Shown here one piece after another: positions 40,687-49,230 of a stretch of DNA of 64,000 nt (positions within the stretch are counted from its first letter, which is position 1; the number at the start of each line of letters is the position of its first letter). The notes under the pieces are model-generated. The model ran no database searches and was not told the DNA's origin. It saw only the letters and a list, made by a program, of their open reading frames with translations. The DNA is taken from contig JACKIG010000006.1 of assembly GCA_020638595.1 (NCBI GenBank), positions 186,001-250,000 of the forward strand, given 5' to 3'. The stretch comes from Rhodospirillaceae bacterium. GTDB lineage: Bacteria > Pseudomonadota > Alphaproteobacteria > DSM-16000 > Inquilinaceae. Position numbers and translations under genes: made by a program.

Positions 40687-41586
40687 TCAGCCCTCGGGCT
40701 TGTCGGTGACGGGGTGGCCGGCCAGCAGCTCCAGCGCCTTCACCAGGCCGGAATGGTCCCAGCCGGCCCCGCCATTGGCGGTGCAGGCATTGAACAGCTC
40801 CTGCGCCGTCGCGGTGTTGGGCAGGCTGACGCCCAGCGCACGGGCACCGCTCAGCGCCAGGTTCAGGTCCTTCTGGTGCAGCTCGATGCGGAAGCCGGGG
40901 TTGAAGGTCCGGTCGATCATGCGCTGGCCATGGATCTCCAGGATCTTCGACGAGGCGAAGCCGCCCATCAACGCCTGGCGCACCCGCGCCGGATCGGCCC
41001 CGGCCTTCGACGCGAAGACCAGGGCCTCGCCCACCGCCTCGATGGTCAGGGCGACGATGATCTGGTTGGCGACCTTGCAGGTCTGGCCATCGCCGTTGCC
41101 GCCGACCAGCGTGATGTTCTTGCCCATCCGCTCGAACAGGGGCTTGGCGCGTTCGAACGCCGCCTCCGGCCCGCCGACCATGATGGTCAGCGTCGCGGCC
41201 TTGGCCCCGACCTCGCCGCCGGAGACGGGCGCATCGAGGTAGTCGCAGCCCGCGTCGTTGATCCGCGCGGCGAACGCCTTGGTCTCGATCGGGGAAATCG
41301 AGCTCATGTCGATCACCAGCATGCCGGGGTCCAGGCCCTCGGCGACACCGCCCGCGCCGAACAGCGTCTCGGCCACCTGCGGCGTGTCGGGCACCATGGT
41401 GATGACGATGTCCGAGCGCTGGGCGACCTCGCGCGCCGAGCTGCAGATGGTGATGCCCTTGTCCACCAGCTCTTGCGGGATGGCCGAGCTGTGCTGGACG
41501 GTGACGAGCTTGTGCCCGCCGTCGATCAGATGCCCGGCCATGGGCCTGCCCATGATGCCGAGTCCGATGAAGCCGATGGTGCTCAC
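40687..41586 (-). CDS. garR: Tartronate-semialdehyde (2-hydroxy-3-oxopropionate) reductase
   Basis: This 299-residue member of the beta-hydroxyacid dehydrogenase family reduces tartronate semialdehyde to glycerate with NAD(P)H. The N-terminal GFIGLGIMGRPMAGHL is the Rossmann motif, DAPVSGGEVGAKAATL is the substrate-binding signature, and GGNGDGQTCKVANQI carries the catalytic Lys. The start is GTG at 41586, preceded by GGGAGGAT at a good distance. The glycerate kinase follows 9 bp downstream. Gcl (glyoxylate carboligase), which makes its substrate, is not in the window. Related enzymes act on 3-hydroxyisobutyrate, but the context favours the glyoxylate pathway. Confidence 0.9.
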   Translation of the reverse strand: MSTIGFIGLGIMGRPMAGHLIDGGHKLVTVQHSSAIPQELVDKGITICSSAREVAQRSDIVITMVPDTPQVAETLFGAGGVAEGLDPGMLVIDMSSISPIETKAFAARINDAGCDYLDAPVSGGEVGAKAATLTIMVGGPEAAFERAKPLFERMGKNITLVGGNGDGQTCKVANQIIVALTIEAVGEALVFASKAGADPARVRQALMGGFASSKILEIHGQRMIDRTFNPGFRIELHQKDLNLALSGARALGVSLPNTATAQELFNACTANGGAGWDHSGLVKALELLAGHPVTDKPEG

Positions 41587-41757
41587 GCCCGATCCTCCCT
41601 GGGGTTCTTGTCCCGATATGCAGTTGCTTCCTACCTAGCCCATCCGGCCGTCGGCGCCCAGGGCCTTGGCCCGTCGCGAACCGCGGCAGGTTGCCAGTGC
41701 CGCCCGAGCGGGTATGTTCGACACCATCCAATAAGTTCAGAAATCGGAGGGAGGTTC

Positions 41758-42456
41758 ATGCTGAAGCCCGCATATCGTCGGCTCGTCCTCACGGTGGTCG
41801 CCGCCATCACGTGCGCCCTGCCCGCGACGGCGCGAGCCCAGACGGGCCTGCCCGAATGGGCGGTGTGCAGCGAGATCGCCAACGACGCCGAACGGCTGGC
41901 CTGCTTCGACGCCTTCGTGGTCGAGACGTCGGGGCTGGAGGGCCGGGTTCTGATCCCCTCCTACATCCGCCAGACGCTGAACCGCATGCTGGGCGACCCG
42001 GAGACGATCGAGGATATCGCCATGGCCGGGCAGGGCGAGCACCTGATCGAAATCCTGCCCGGCCGATGGCTGGTCGATACCTGGAGCCACGGGCCGCTGG
42101 ACGACCTGGACGATGCCGAGCGATTCTCGCGCGGCTGCGACGTCGTCGGTTTCACGGTCGAAGCCGATGGACCCCTGGCCTTGTCCGGCTATCGCACGAA
42201 CCGGGACGGAGAGGTCCTGAGGATTTTCCGGCTTGCCTGGGCCGGCGGCAACACCTTCGGCTGGCTGGCCGACCTCGACGGCTATTTCGCCTGGGCCTAT
42301 GGCGACAGGGAACCGGACCGGACGATGGCGCTGATGGAGCTGACGCGCGTCACCAGCAGGCGCGTCATCCTGCTGCCGATCACCGATGACCTGATCCTCG
42401 GCATGTCGTCGGAGGATACCAGCCCCCAGCTCTGGGTCCGCTGCCCGGACGCTTGA
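41758..42456 (+). CDS. Secreted protein of unknown function
   Basis: This 232-residue protein has a signal peptide (LVLTVVAAITCALPATARAQ). The mature protein starts with WAVCSEIANDAERLACFDAF, a Cys-containing motif resembling that of several periplasmic and type VI-associated proteins. Beyond that I recognise no domain; the rest is beta-rich with a third Cys (GCDVVGF) and a fourth near the C-terminus (WVRCPDA). GGAGGGAGG precedes the ATG, an unusually strong ribosome site, so the start is secure. It converges on moeA with a 4-bp gap and is divergent from the reductase gene. Confidence 0.82.
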   Translation: MLKPAYRRLVLTVVAAITCALPATARAQTGLPEWAVCSEIANDAERLACFDAFVVETSGLEGRVLIPSYIRQTLNRMLGDPETIEDIAMAGQGEHLIEILPGRWLVDTWSHGPLDDLDDAERFSRGCDVVGFTVEADGPLALSGYRTNRDGEVLRIFRLAWAGGNTFGWLADLDGYFAWAYGDREPDRTMALMELTRVTSRRVILLPITDDLILGMSSEDTSPQLWVRCPDA

Positions 42457-42460
42457 GCCG

Positions 42461-43723
42461 TCACACCCCCAGTTCGGCAAACGGCAGGAAGTCGACCGGC
42501 TGGCCGCGGTCGATGCGGGTGGTGTCTTCGCCCACCTCGATCAGGCCGTCGGCCCAGGTGAGTGAGCTGATCAGGCCGGACCCGTCGCGCGGGAACTTCT
42601 GCACGGTGAGCCCGCCCTGATCGTCCCGGGCCAGGCGGGCGCGCCAGTACTCGCGGCGGCCGGGCTTCTTGTCGATGGCGAAATCGGCCGGCACCGGAAA
42701 GGCCTGCGGGTCCTGCCAGTCGAGGCCGGCCAGGCGCAGCAGCATCGGCCGGACGATGCGGGCGAAGCAGACCAGCACGGCGACCGGGTTGCCCGGCAGG
42801 CCGACGAAGGTGCAGTCGCCGATCTGCCCCAGCGCGATCGGCCGGCCCGGCTTGATGGCGATCTGCCAGGCATGCAGGGTGCCCAGCGCGCGCACGGCGG
42901 CGACCGTATGGTCCTCGTCACCGATCGACGCACCGGCGGAGGTGACGAGTGCGTGGTGGCCCTCCGCCTCGCGCGCCAGGGCGCGGCGGACCACGGCCGC
43001 ATCGTCGGGCAGGATGCCCAGATCGGTGACGGCGAAGCCGGCCCGGCGCAGCAGCGCCGACAGCATCGGCCGGTTGCTGTCGTAGATCTGGCCGGCCGCG
43101 GCTTGCGCGCCCGGTTCCCGCAGCTCGTCGCCGATGGAAAACAGCGCCACCCGCAGCGGCGTGCGGACGCTCAACGACCCGTTGCCGACCGAGGCCGCAG
43201 CAGCCAGGTCCTGCGGGCGCAGGCGGATGCCCGCCGGCAGGATCGCCGCACCGTCCGTCACATCCTCCCCGGCGCGGCGGCGGTTGGCGCCCGGCTTCAG
43301 CTTCACCGGCACCTCGACCCAGCCGCCGTCCAGGCGCACGTCCTCTTGCATCGCGACGGTGTCGGTGCCGGCGGGCATGCGCGCACCGGTCAATGCGCGC
43401 AACGCCTCGCCATCGCCGACCACGCCGTCGAAGGGGTGGCCGGCAGCCGTCCGCCCGGGTGCCAGGCGCAGGCGGCCCGCGGCCGCCGCTGCCGCGGCAT
43501 GGGCATAGGCATAGCCGTCGACGGCGGAGTTGTCGAAGGGCGGCACGGTGCGATGGGCGATCACCGGGCGGGCGAGGATGCGGCCGTCCGCGTCGGCCAG
43601 CGGCACCGCCTCGGCCTCCGTCACCGGGCGGATGCGCTCGCGCAGCAGCGCCACCGCCTCCGCCACGGGCATGCGCCCGCCGGTGGCCCGATAGCAGTCG
43701 TTGAGGGGATCGACGACGGTCAT
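42461..43723 (-). CDS. moeA: Molybdopterin molybdenumtransferase
   Basis: MoeA inserts molybdate into adenylylated molybdopterin in the cytosol. The 420-residue protein begins with the helical domain (AVALLRERIRPVTEAEAVPL), followed by FDNSAVDGYAYA, GTDTVAMQEDV, the MoCF-biosynthesis domain with TSAGASIGDEDHTV, and the closing GLPGNPVAVLVCF and a C-terminal beta domain. All conserved blocks are present. The ATG at 43723 is chosen because the residues upstream in frame lie in a MITE-like palindrome. It is the first of a molybdenum and formate gene group but is separated from mobA by the palindrome and an opposite-strand propeller gene. Confidence 0.95.
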   Translation of the reverse strand: MTVVDPLNDCYRATGGRMPVAEAVALLRERIRPVTEAEAVPLADADGRILARPVIAHRTVPPFDNSAVDGYAYAHAAAAAAAGRLRLAPGRTAAGHPFDGVVGDGEALRALTGARMPAGTDTVAMQEDVRLDGGWVEVPVKLKPGANRRRAGEDVTDGAAILPAGIRLRPQDLAAAASVGNGSLSVRTPLRVALFSIGDELREPGAQAAAGQIYDSNRPMLSALLRRAGFAVTDLGILPDDAAVVRRALAREAEGHHALVTSAGASIGDEDHTVAAVRALGTLHAWQIAIKPGRPIALGQIGDCTFVGLPGNPVAVLVCFARIVRPMLLRLAGLDWQDPQAFPVPADFAIDKKPGRREYWRARLARDDQGGLTVQKFPRDGSGLISSLTWADGLIEVGEDTTRIDRGQPVDFLPFAELGV

Positions 43724-43734
43724 GGTGCGGTATC

Positions 43735-43837
43735 CTAGGGTCTGTCGACGGTCATGGCCCCGCAACCCGCCCAATCCTCCCCTATCGAGGGGGAGCGCTT
43801 CAAGAGGATTGCGGCTATGAACGCCGACAGACCCTAG
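43735..43837. mobile_element. MITE-like palindromic element
   Basis: A 103-bp element has 21-bp terminal inverted repeats matching at 19 positions (43735-43755 and 43817-43837), beginning CTAGGGTCTGTCGACGG and ending CGACAGACCCTAG. CTAG at both ends fits the YTAR-type target duplication of IS5-like insertion sequences. The inside includes CCCCTATCGAGGGG, another short palindrome. There is no reading frame of note. It lies 11 bp from the start of moeA and 21 bp from the start of the next gene. Confidence 0.6.
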
Positions 43838-43858
43838 CCGACGGCGAGCAGCACTGCC

Positions 43859-44917
43859 ATGCATCCCTCACCCCCCTTCCCTCCCGACGATGCCGGGCTT
43901 CCCTGGCCCAGCGGGTTGCGCGTCCTGCCGCCCGACCCGGGGCCGGAGCCGGCAGAGGTCGAACTTGTGGAGATCCGCGGCTTCGAGCGTCCCGATCAGG
44001 AATGGATCACCCGGCTTGCCCCGGTCGGGCCGGACCGGTTCGTGACCGGGGGTCCGGGGGTGTGCCTGCGGCTCTGGTCGACCGCAGCGTCGGCGCCGAT
44101 GGCAACGCTCGGGCCCCTTCGCGACGATCCGGCACCGGTTGCCCTGCAGGGCCTGCCCGAGGGCTGCTGCGATCCGGTTCCCGACCCGAAGCTCGACGCC
44201 CTCGCCGTGCTCGACACCCGGACGGTCGTGACGACCTCCTCTGACGGGGTCCTGCGCCACTGGGACCTCGACATGCGCCGCTGCGTCCACGCGTTGCGCA
44301 TCCCGCCTTTCGTCGCATCCCTTGTTGCGCTCGACACCGGGCGTGTCGCGTTCGCAACGCCCGAGCTTGGCGTGCTCGTCTTCGCGCGCGAGGGGGTGCA
44401 GCCCGTTCGAAGGTTGCCGCTCGACGGCTGCGAGGTCCTGCTGGCGCTCGGCCCCGACCGGATGCTCGCCTCGGTGATCGACGAGGACGACCTGTATCTC
44501 GTGGATCTTGCAACGGACCGGGTGACGCATCTGACCGCCGACGGTCCCAGCCTGTTCGCCGCCTGCGCGCTCACACCGTCACGCTACGTGTCGGCAGCGC
44601 CCTTTTTCGTCGAGCCCCCCCGGCTCAATCTGTGGGAGCTGGGGAGAGAGGAGCCGCTCCGGGACTTCCCCTGCCAATGGAGCGGCGATGTCATCGCACC
44701 GCTCGGCCCCGGGCGGATCGCCTATGCCAGTTTCGGTTGCCTGGACATCTGGTCGGTCACGGACGGGCGGCTGTTGGCGCGGGCCGACCGGCCATACTGC
44801 TCCACGGTCGCAGTCCTGCCGGGGCGCCGGAACGGGGTCGCACGGCTGGCAACGGGCGGCCGTCACCACCTCTCGCTGTGGGAGCTCCGCCCCCAGACCG
44901 CTCGGTCAGACCGATAG
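43859..44917 (+). CDS. WD40-like beta-propeller protein
   Basis: This 352-residue protein has a series of degenerate WD40 blades: LRLWSTAASAPMATLG, VVTTSSDGVLRHWDLDMRR, GRVAFATPELGVLVFA, DDLYLVDLATDRVTHL, and a last blade HHLSLWELRPQ. There is no signal peptide and no effector domain, so it probably scaffolds protein contacts. It lies on the opposite strand between moeA and mobA, interrupting the molybdenum cluster, and begins 21 bp after the MITE-like element. It converges on mobA with 7 bp between stops. A transferred or rearranged gene is plausible; its codon use looks slightly different but is still GC-rich. Confidence 0.75.
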   Translation: MHPSPPFPPDDAGLPWPSGLRVLPPDPGPEPAEVELVEIRGFERPDQEWITRLAPVGPDRFVTGGPGVCLRLWSTAASAPMATLGPLRDDPAPVALQGLPEGCCDPVPDPKLDALAVLDTRTVVTTSSDGVLRHWDLDMRRCVHALRIPPFVASLVALDTGRVAFATPELGVLVFAREGVQPVRRLPLDGCEVLLALGPDRMLASVIDEDDLYLVDLATDRVTHLTADGPSLFAACALTPSRYVSAAPFFVEPPRLNLWELGREEPLRDFPCQWSGDVIAPLGPGRIAYASFGCLDIWSVTDGRLLARADRPYCSTVAVLPGRRNGVARLATGGRHHLSLWELRPQTARSDR

Positions 44918-44924
44918 AGCGGCA

Positions 44925-45578
44925 TCAGACACCAGACCGAGTGCGGGTGTCATCGTGCTCCAGCGCTCTCGCCATCCGCTCGGCCGCCGCAAGGTCTTCC
45001 GGCCTGTTGGTGTTGAAGAAGGGGTCGATCAGATCGGTGGCGAAGTCCGCCAGGGCGATGCCGTAGCGGGCCGTCCACAGGTCGACCTTGCGCATCCCCT
45101 CCTCCACCAGTGCGCGGCGCAGATCGGCGGCCAGCGACACAGGCCAGAGGCCGAAGACCGGGTGTGCCTGGCCATCCGATGCCGCAGCGGCCAGCGGTGT
45201 GCCGTCCCTTTCTGCCGCCGCAATCAGTCGATCGACCAGGTCGAACGGCAGGAACGGCGTGTCGGTGGCGAAGGTGACGACATGGGTGAATGCCGGCGTC
45301 CGTGACCGCGCCCACTCCAGCCCGGTCAAGACCCCGGCCAGCGGGCCGGCGAAACCGTCCACCACATCGGCGGCGACGGGCAGGCCGAAGCCGGCAAAGC
45401 GGGCGGGGTCGCCGTTGGCGTTCAGGACAAGGCCCGCCGCCTGCGGACGGGCGCGGTCGATGACATGGGCCAGGATCGGTCGGCCTGCCAGCGGCCGCAG
45501 GCACTTGTCGCCGCCGCCCATGCGCCGCGACAGTCCGCCGGCCAGCAGCACGCCAAGGATGCGGCGCTCAGACGGCAT
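44925..45578 (-). CDS. mobA: Molybdenum cofactor guanylyltransferase
   Basis: MobA attaches GMP to molybdenum cofactor to make the bis-MGD form that formate dehydrogenase and DMSO-reductase-family enzymes need. The 217-residue protein has the nucleotidyltransferase start GVLLAGGLSRRMGGGDKCL, the metal-binding ATDTPFLP, and HPVFGLWPVSLAADLR near the C-terminus, all typical. The ATG at 45578 overlaps fdhD by 11 bp, showing tight coupling to the formate dehydrogenase genes, and matches the family start at the first strand. Confidence 0.95.
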   Translation of the reverse strand: MPSERRILGVLLAGGLSRRMGGGDKCLRPLAGRPILAHVIDRARPQAAGLVLNANGDPARFAGFGLPVAADVVDGFAGPLAGVLTGLEWARSRTPAFTHVVTFATDTPFLPFDLVDRLIAAAERDGTPLAAAASDGQAHPVFGLWPVSLAADLRRALVEEGMRKVDLWTARYGIALADFATDLIDPFFNTNRPEDLAAAERMARALEHDDTRTRSGV

Positions 45579-46461
45579 CGTCGGCCAGCGCCGATTTGCG
45601 GTGGCGGCGCCCCTCCTCCTCCGGCACGGCGCTGACATCGGCATCGAAGACGATGCGCTCCGCCCCCGACAGTGCGACGAAGCGCTTGCCCTTGGCGCGG
45701 CCGATCAGGGTCAGGCCGGCCTGGCGGGCCAGGTCCACCCCCCAGGCGGTGAAGCCCGAACGGCTGATCAGGATCGGCACGCGCATCTGCACCGTCTTGA
45801 TCACCATCTCCGACGTCAGGCGGCCGGTGGTGTAGAAGATCTTATCCTCCGCCGGGATGCCGTTCAGCATCATGAAGCCGGCGATCTTGTCGACGGCGTT
45901 GTGGCGGCCGACATCCTCCATATAGATCAGCGGTTTGTCTTCGCGGCAGAGCACGCAGCCGTGGATCGCCCCGGACTTGAGATAGAGGCTGGGGGCGGTA
46001 TTGATCTTGCGGGTCAACTGGTAGAGCCACGAGGTGTGAAGGACCGCGCGGTCGCTCAGCCGAACGGTGGAAAACGCCTCCATCACGTCGCCGAACACCG
46101 TGCCCTGGGCGCAGCCGGAGGTGCGGACCTTCTTCTTCAGCTTCTCTTCGTAGTTCGTCTCGCGCCGGGTGCGGACGACCACCACCTCCAGCTCCTCGTC
46201 ATGATCGATGCCGGTGATCTCGTCGTCCGGCCGCAGCATGTTCTGATTGAGCAGATAGCCGACGGCCAGATAGTCCGGATGGTCGCCGATCGTCATCATG
46301 GTGACGATCTCCTGCCCGTTCAGGAACAGGGTCAGCGGCCGTTCCATCACCACGGCGGTCTCGACCGTCCGGCCCTCGTGATCGATGCCCTCCAGCGTCC
46401 GCGTCAGCCGCGGGTCGTCGGGGTCGGGGACGATGGCGAACTCTTCCATGGCCACCGGCAT
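45568..46461 (-). CDS. fdhD: Formate dehydrogenase accessory sulfurtransferase
   Basis: FdhD transfers sulfur from a cysteine desulfurase to the molybdenum cofactor of formate dehydrogenase, without which the enzyme is inactive. The 297-residue protein has the conserved SGCAQGTVFGD, the redox-active HGCVLC pair, DVGRHNAVDKIAG and the C-terminal GFTAWGVDLARQAGLTLIGR. A GTG four codons' worth of bases upstream overlaps the alpha-subunit stop as GTGA and is an alternative start; the ATG at 46461 is listed. The gene lies between the alpha subunit and mobA in one transcript. Confidence 0.95.
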   Translation of the reverse strand: MPVAMEEFAIVPDPDDPRLTRTLEGIDHEGRTVETAVVMERPLTLFLNGQEIVTMMTIGDHPDYLAVGYLLNQNMLRPDDEITGIDHDEELEVVVVRTRRETNYEEKLKKKVRTSGCAQGTVFGDVMEAFSTVRLSDRAVLHTSWLYQLTRKINTAPSLYLKSGAIHGCVLCREDKPLIYMEDVGRHNAVDKIAGFMMLNGIPAEDKIFYTTGRLTSEMVIKTVQMRVPILISRSGFTAWGVDLARQAGLTLIGRAKGKRFVALSGAERIVFDADVSAVPEEEGRRHRKSALADDAV

Positions 46462-46463
46462 GG

Positions 46464-49226
46464 TCACTGGGCCGCCAGGGCCAGCTTTTCCACCCGGGCC
46501 GCGCAATACTTGAATTCGGGGATCTTGCCGAAGGGGTCGAGCATCGGGTTGGTCAGCAGGTTGGCCGCCGCTTCCTGATAGGCGAACGGGATGAAGACCA
46601 TGCCTTCGGCGATGTTGCCGTCGGCGCGGGCCGCAAGCTCAATGGTCCCCCGGCGGGTGGCGACGCGGATGCGCTCCCCCGGTGCGATGCCCAGCCGGCG
46701 CAGATCCTGCGGGCAGAGACTGGCGGTCGGCTCCGGCTCCAGCGCGTCCAGGGCGGTGGCGCGGCGGGTGATGGCCCCGGTGTGCCAGTGTTCCAGCTGG
46801 CGGCCGGTGGTCAGCACAAGGGGGTAGTCGGCATCGGGCCGTTCCGCGGGCGGAATGATCGCCGCGGGTACCAGCTTGCCGCGGCCGGTCGGCGTCGGGA
46901 AGCCATCGGCGAAGACGATCTCGCGTCCCGGCTGGTCCGGCGCCGGGCACGGATAGGTCACGCTGCCCTCCGCCATCAACCGGTCCCAGGAGATGTTGGC
47001 GAGGCTGGGCATGACCCGGCCCATCTCCGCGAACACGTCGCGCGGATGGGTGTAGGACCAGTCGAGCCCCAGCCGCCGCGCCAGTTCCTGCGTGATCCAC
47101 CAGTCCGGCCGCGCGTCGCCGGGCAGGTCGACGGCCTTGCGGCCCATCTGCACCTGGCGGTTGGTGTTCGTGACCGTGCCGTCCTTCTCGGCCCAGGCGG
47201 AGGCCGGCAGCACCACATCGGCATACATGGCGGTTTCGGTCAGGAAGATGTCCTGCACCACCAGATGGTCCAGCCGCCGCAGGCCCTCGCGCGCATGGGC
47301 GGCGTCGGGGTCGGACATGGCCGGGTTCTCGCCCATGATGAGCATGCCCTTGATTGCGCCGTCATAGGCGGCGTTGGTGATTTCCACCACCGTCATGCCC
47401 GGATCGGGGTCGAGGGACACCCCCCACAGCTCTTCCAGCATGCCGCGATAGGCAGGATCGCCGGTCTTGTGATAGTCGGGGAAGACCATGGGGATCAGCC
47501 CGGCATCCGAGGCACCCTGGACATTGTTCTGCCCCCGCAACGGATGCAGCCCGGCCCCCGGGCGGCCGACCTGGCCGGTGATCAGCGCCAGCGAGATCAG
47601 GCAGCGGGCATTGTCGGTGCCGTGGATGTGCTGGCTGACGCCCATGCCCCAGAAGATCAGCGCCGCCTCGGCCCGGGCATAGGCGCGGGCGACGGAGCGC
47701 ACGATGTCCGGCGCGATGCCGGTCACGGCCTCCATCTCCTCCGGGGGGAAGGCCTTGACGTGCTCGGCCAGCGCCTCGAACCCCTCCGACTGGGCCTCGA
47801 CATATTGGCGGTCGTAGAGGCCCTCCGTCACGATCACGTTCATCATCGCGTTCAGCAGCGCCACGTCGGCGCCGGGCCTGAAGCGCATCATGTGGGTGGC
47901 GTGGCGGGCCAGCACCTGGCCGCGCGGGTCCATGACGATCAGCCGGGCGCCGCGCCTGACCGCCTGCTTGAAATAGGTGGCGGCGACGGGGTGGTTCTCC
48001 GCCGGGTTGGCGCCGATGACGATGATGACGTCGGCATCCTTCACCGCGGTGAATGGCGCGGTGACGGCGCCGGAACCGATGCATTCCATCAGTGCGGCCA
48101 CCGACGAGGCGTGGCAAAGCCGGGTGCAGTGGTCGACATTGTTGTTGCCGAACCCGGTGCGCACCAGCTTCTGAAACAGGTACGCCTCTTCGTTGGAGCA
48201 TTTGGCCGAACCGAAGCCGGCCAGTGCGGCGCGGCCATGGGTGTCGCGCACCCGGCGCAGGCCTTCGGCGGCGGCATCCAGCGCCTCGTCCCAGCTCGCC
48301 TCGCGGAAATGCGTCGACGGATCGGCCGGGTCGATGCCGGCCTCCACCCCCTTGGGCGCGCCCGGGATGCGGATCAGCGGCCGGGTCAGCCGGTGCTGGT
48401 GGGCGATGTAGTCGAAGCCGAAGCGGCCCTTGACGCACAGCCGCTGTTCGTTGGCCGGGCCGTTGCGACCGTCGACCCAGGCGATGCGGTTGTCCTTGAT
48501 CTGGTAGGTGATCTGGCAGCCGACGCCGCAATAGGGACAGACGCTGTCGACCGACCGGTCGGCCGCGCGCGCGCCCTGCCCGTCGGCCGCCACCAGATTG
48601 GACGGCATCAGCGCGCCGGTGGGGCACGCCTGGACGCATTCGCCGCAGGCCACACAGGTGCTGGCGCCCATGGGATCGTCGAAGTCGAAGACGATCTTGG
48701 ATCCGGCGCCGCGGTAGGCCATGCCGATGACGTCGTTGACCTGGACCTCGCGGCAGGCGCGCACGCACAGCGTGCAGTTGATGCAGGCATCCAGGTTGAC
48801 CGCCATCGCCGGATGGCTGCCGTCCGGCGAGGGCCGGTGCGCCGCCGGAAAGCGGCTGCCCGTGACGCCCAGGCGATCGGCCCATTGCCACAGCTTGGCG
48901 CCGGTGTCGTGGGCGCGCTCGCGCGGCGGCTGGTCGGCGATCAGCAGCTCCATCACCATCTCGCGCGCCTTGCGGGCACGCTCCGACCCCGTCGTCACCG
49001 CCATGCCGGGCGTTGGCTTGCGCAGGCAGCTGGCCGCCAGCACGCGCTCGCCTTCGATTTCCACCATGCAGGCGCGGCAGTTGCCGTCGGGGCGGTAGCC
49101 GGGCTCGGGCGCATAGCACAGATGCGGGATCTCGATGCCGCGGCGCCGGGCCACCTGCCAGATGGTCTCGTCGGCATCGGCCGTCACCTCGTGGCCGTCC
49201 AGACGGAAGGTTACGCTCTCCGACAT
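46464..49226 (-). CDS. fdsA: Formate dehydrogenase alpha subunit (NAD-linked, molybdenum, Cys type)
   Basis: This catalytic subunit of 920 residues oxidises formate to CO2. It has an N-terminal plant-type 2Fe-2S domain (GNCRACMVEIEGERVLAASC), two ferredoxin-like clusters (CINCTLCVRACREV, CVACGECVQACPTG), a further cluster in CPYCGVGCQITYQI, and the large Mo-bis-MGD domain. The Mo ligand is the cysteine of DHCTRLCHAS, not selenocysteine. The C-terminal cofactor domain starts LVLTTGRQLEHWHTGAITR. This is the FdsA layout of soluble NAD+-dependent enzymes. It follows the fused subunit by 4 bp and precedes fdhD, mobA and moeA. Confidence 0.95.
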   Translation of the reverse strand: MSESVTFRLDGHEVTADADETIWQVARRRGIEIPHLCYAPEPGYRPDGNCRACMVEIEGERVLAASCLRKPTPGMAVTTGSERARKAREMVMELLIADQPPRERAHDTGAKLWQWADRLGVTGSRFPAAHRPSPDGSHPAMAVNLDACINCTLCVRACREVQVNDVIGMAYRGAGSKIVFDFDDPMGASTCVACGECVQACPTGALMPSNLVAADGQGARAADRSVDSVCPYCGVGCQITYQIKDNRIAWVDGRNGPANEQRLCVKGRFGFDYIAHQHRLTRPLIRIPGAPKGVEAGIDPADPSTHFREASWDEALDAAAEGLRRVRDTHGRAALAGFGSAKCSNEEAYLFQKLVRTGFGNNNVDHCTRLCHASSVAALMECIGSGAVTAPFTAVKDADVIIVIGANPAENHPVAATYFKQAVRRGARLIVMDPRGQVLARHATHMMRFRPGADVALLNAMMNVIVTEGLYDRQYVEAQSEGFEALAEHVKAFPPEEMEAVTGIAPDIVRSVARAYARAEAALIFWGMGVSQHIHGTDNARCLISLALITGQVGRPGAGLHPLRGQNNVQGASDAGLIPMVFPDYHKTGDPAYRGMLEELWGVSLDPDPGMTVVEITNAAYDGAIKGMLIMGENPAMSDPDAAHAREGLRRLDHLVVQDIFLTETAMYADVVLPASAWAEKDGTVTNTNRQVQMGRKAVDLPGDARPDWWITQELARRLGLDWSYTHPRDVFAEMGRVMPSLANISWDRLMAEGSVTYPCPAPDQPGREIVFADGFPTPTGRGKLVPAAIIPPAERPDADYPLVLTTGRQLEHWHTGAITRRATALDALEPEPTASLCPQDLRRLGIAPGERIRVATRRGTIELAARADGNIAEGMVFIPFAYQEAAANLLTNPMLDPFGKIPEFKYCAARVEKLALAAQ

Positions 49227-49230
49227 GGCG

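Noticed and set aside
46464..49226. Possible selenocysteine codon in the formate dehydrogenase alpha subunit
   Set aside because: The metal-ligand position reads Cys (DHCTRLCH) and the frame has no in-frame TGA.
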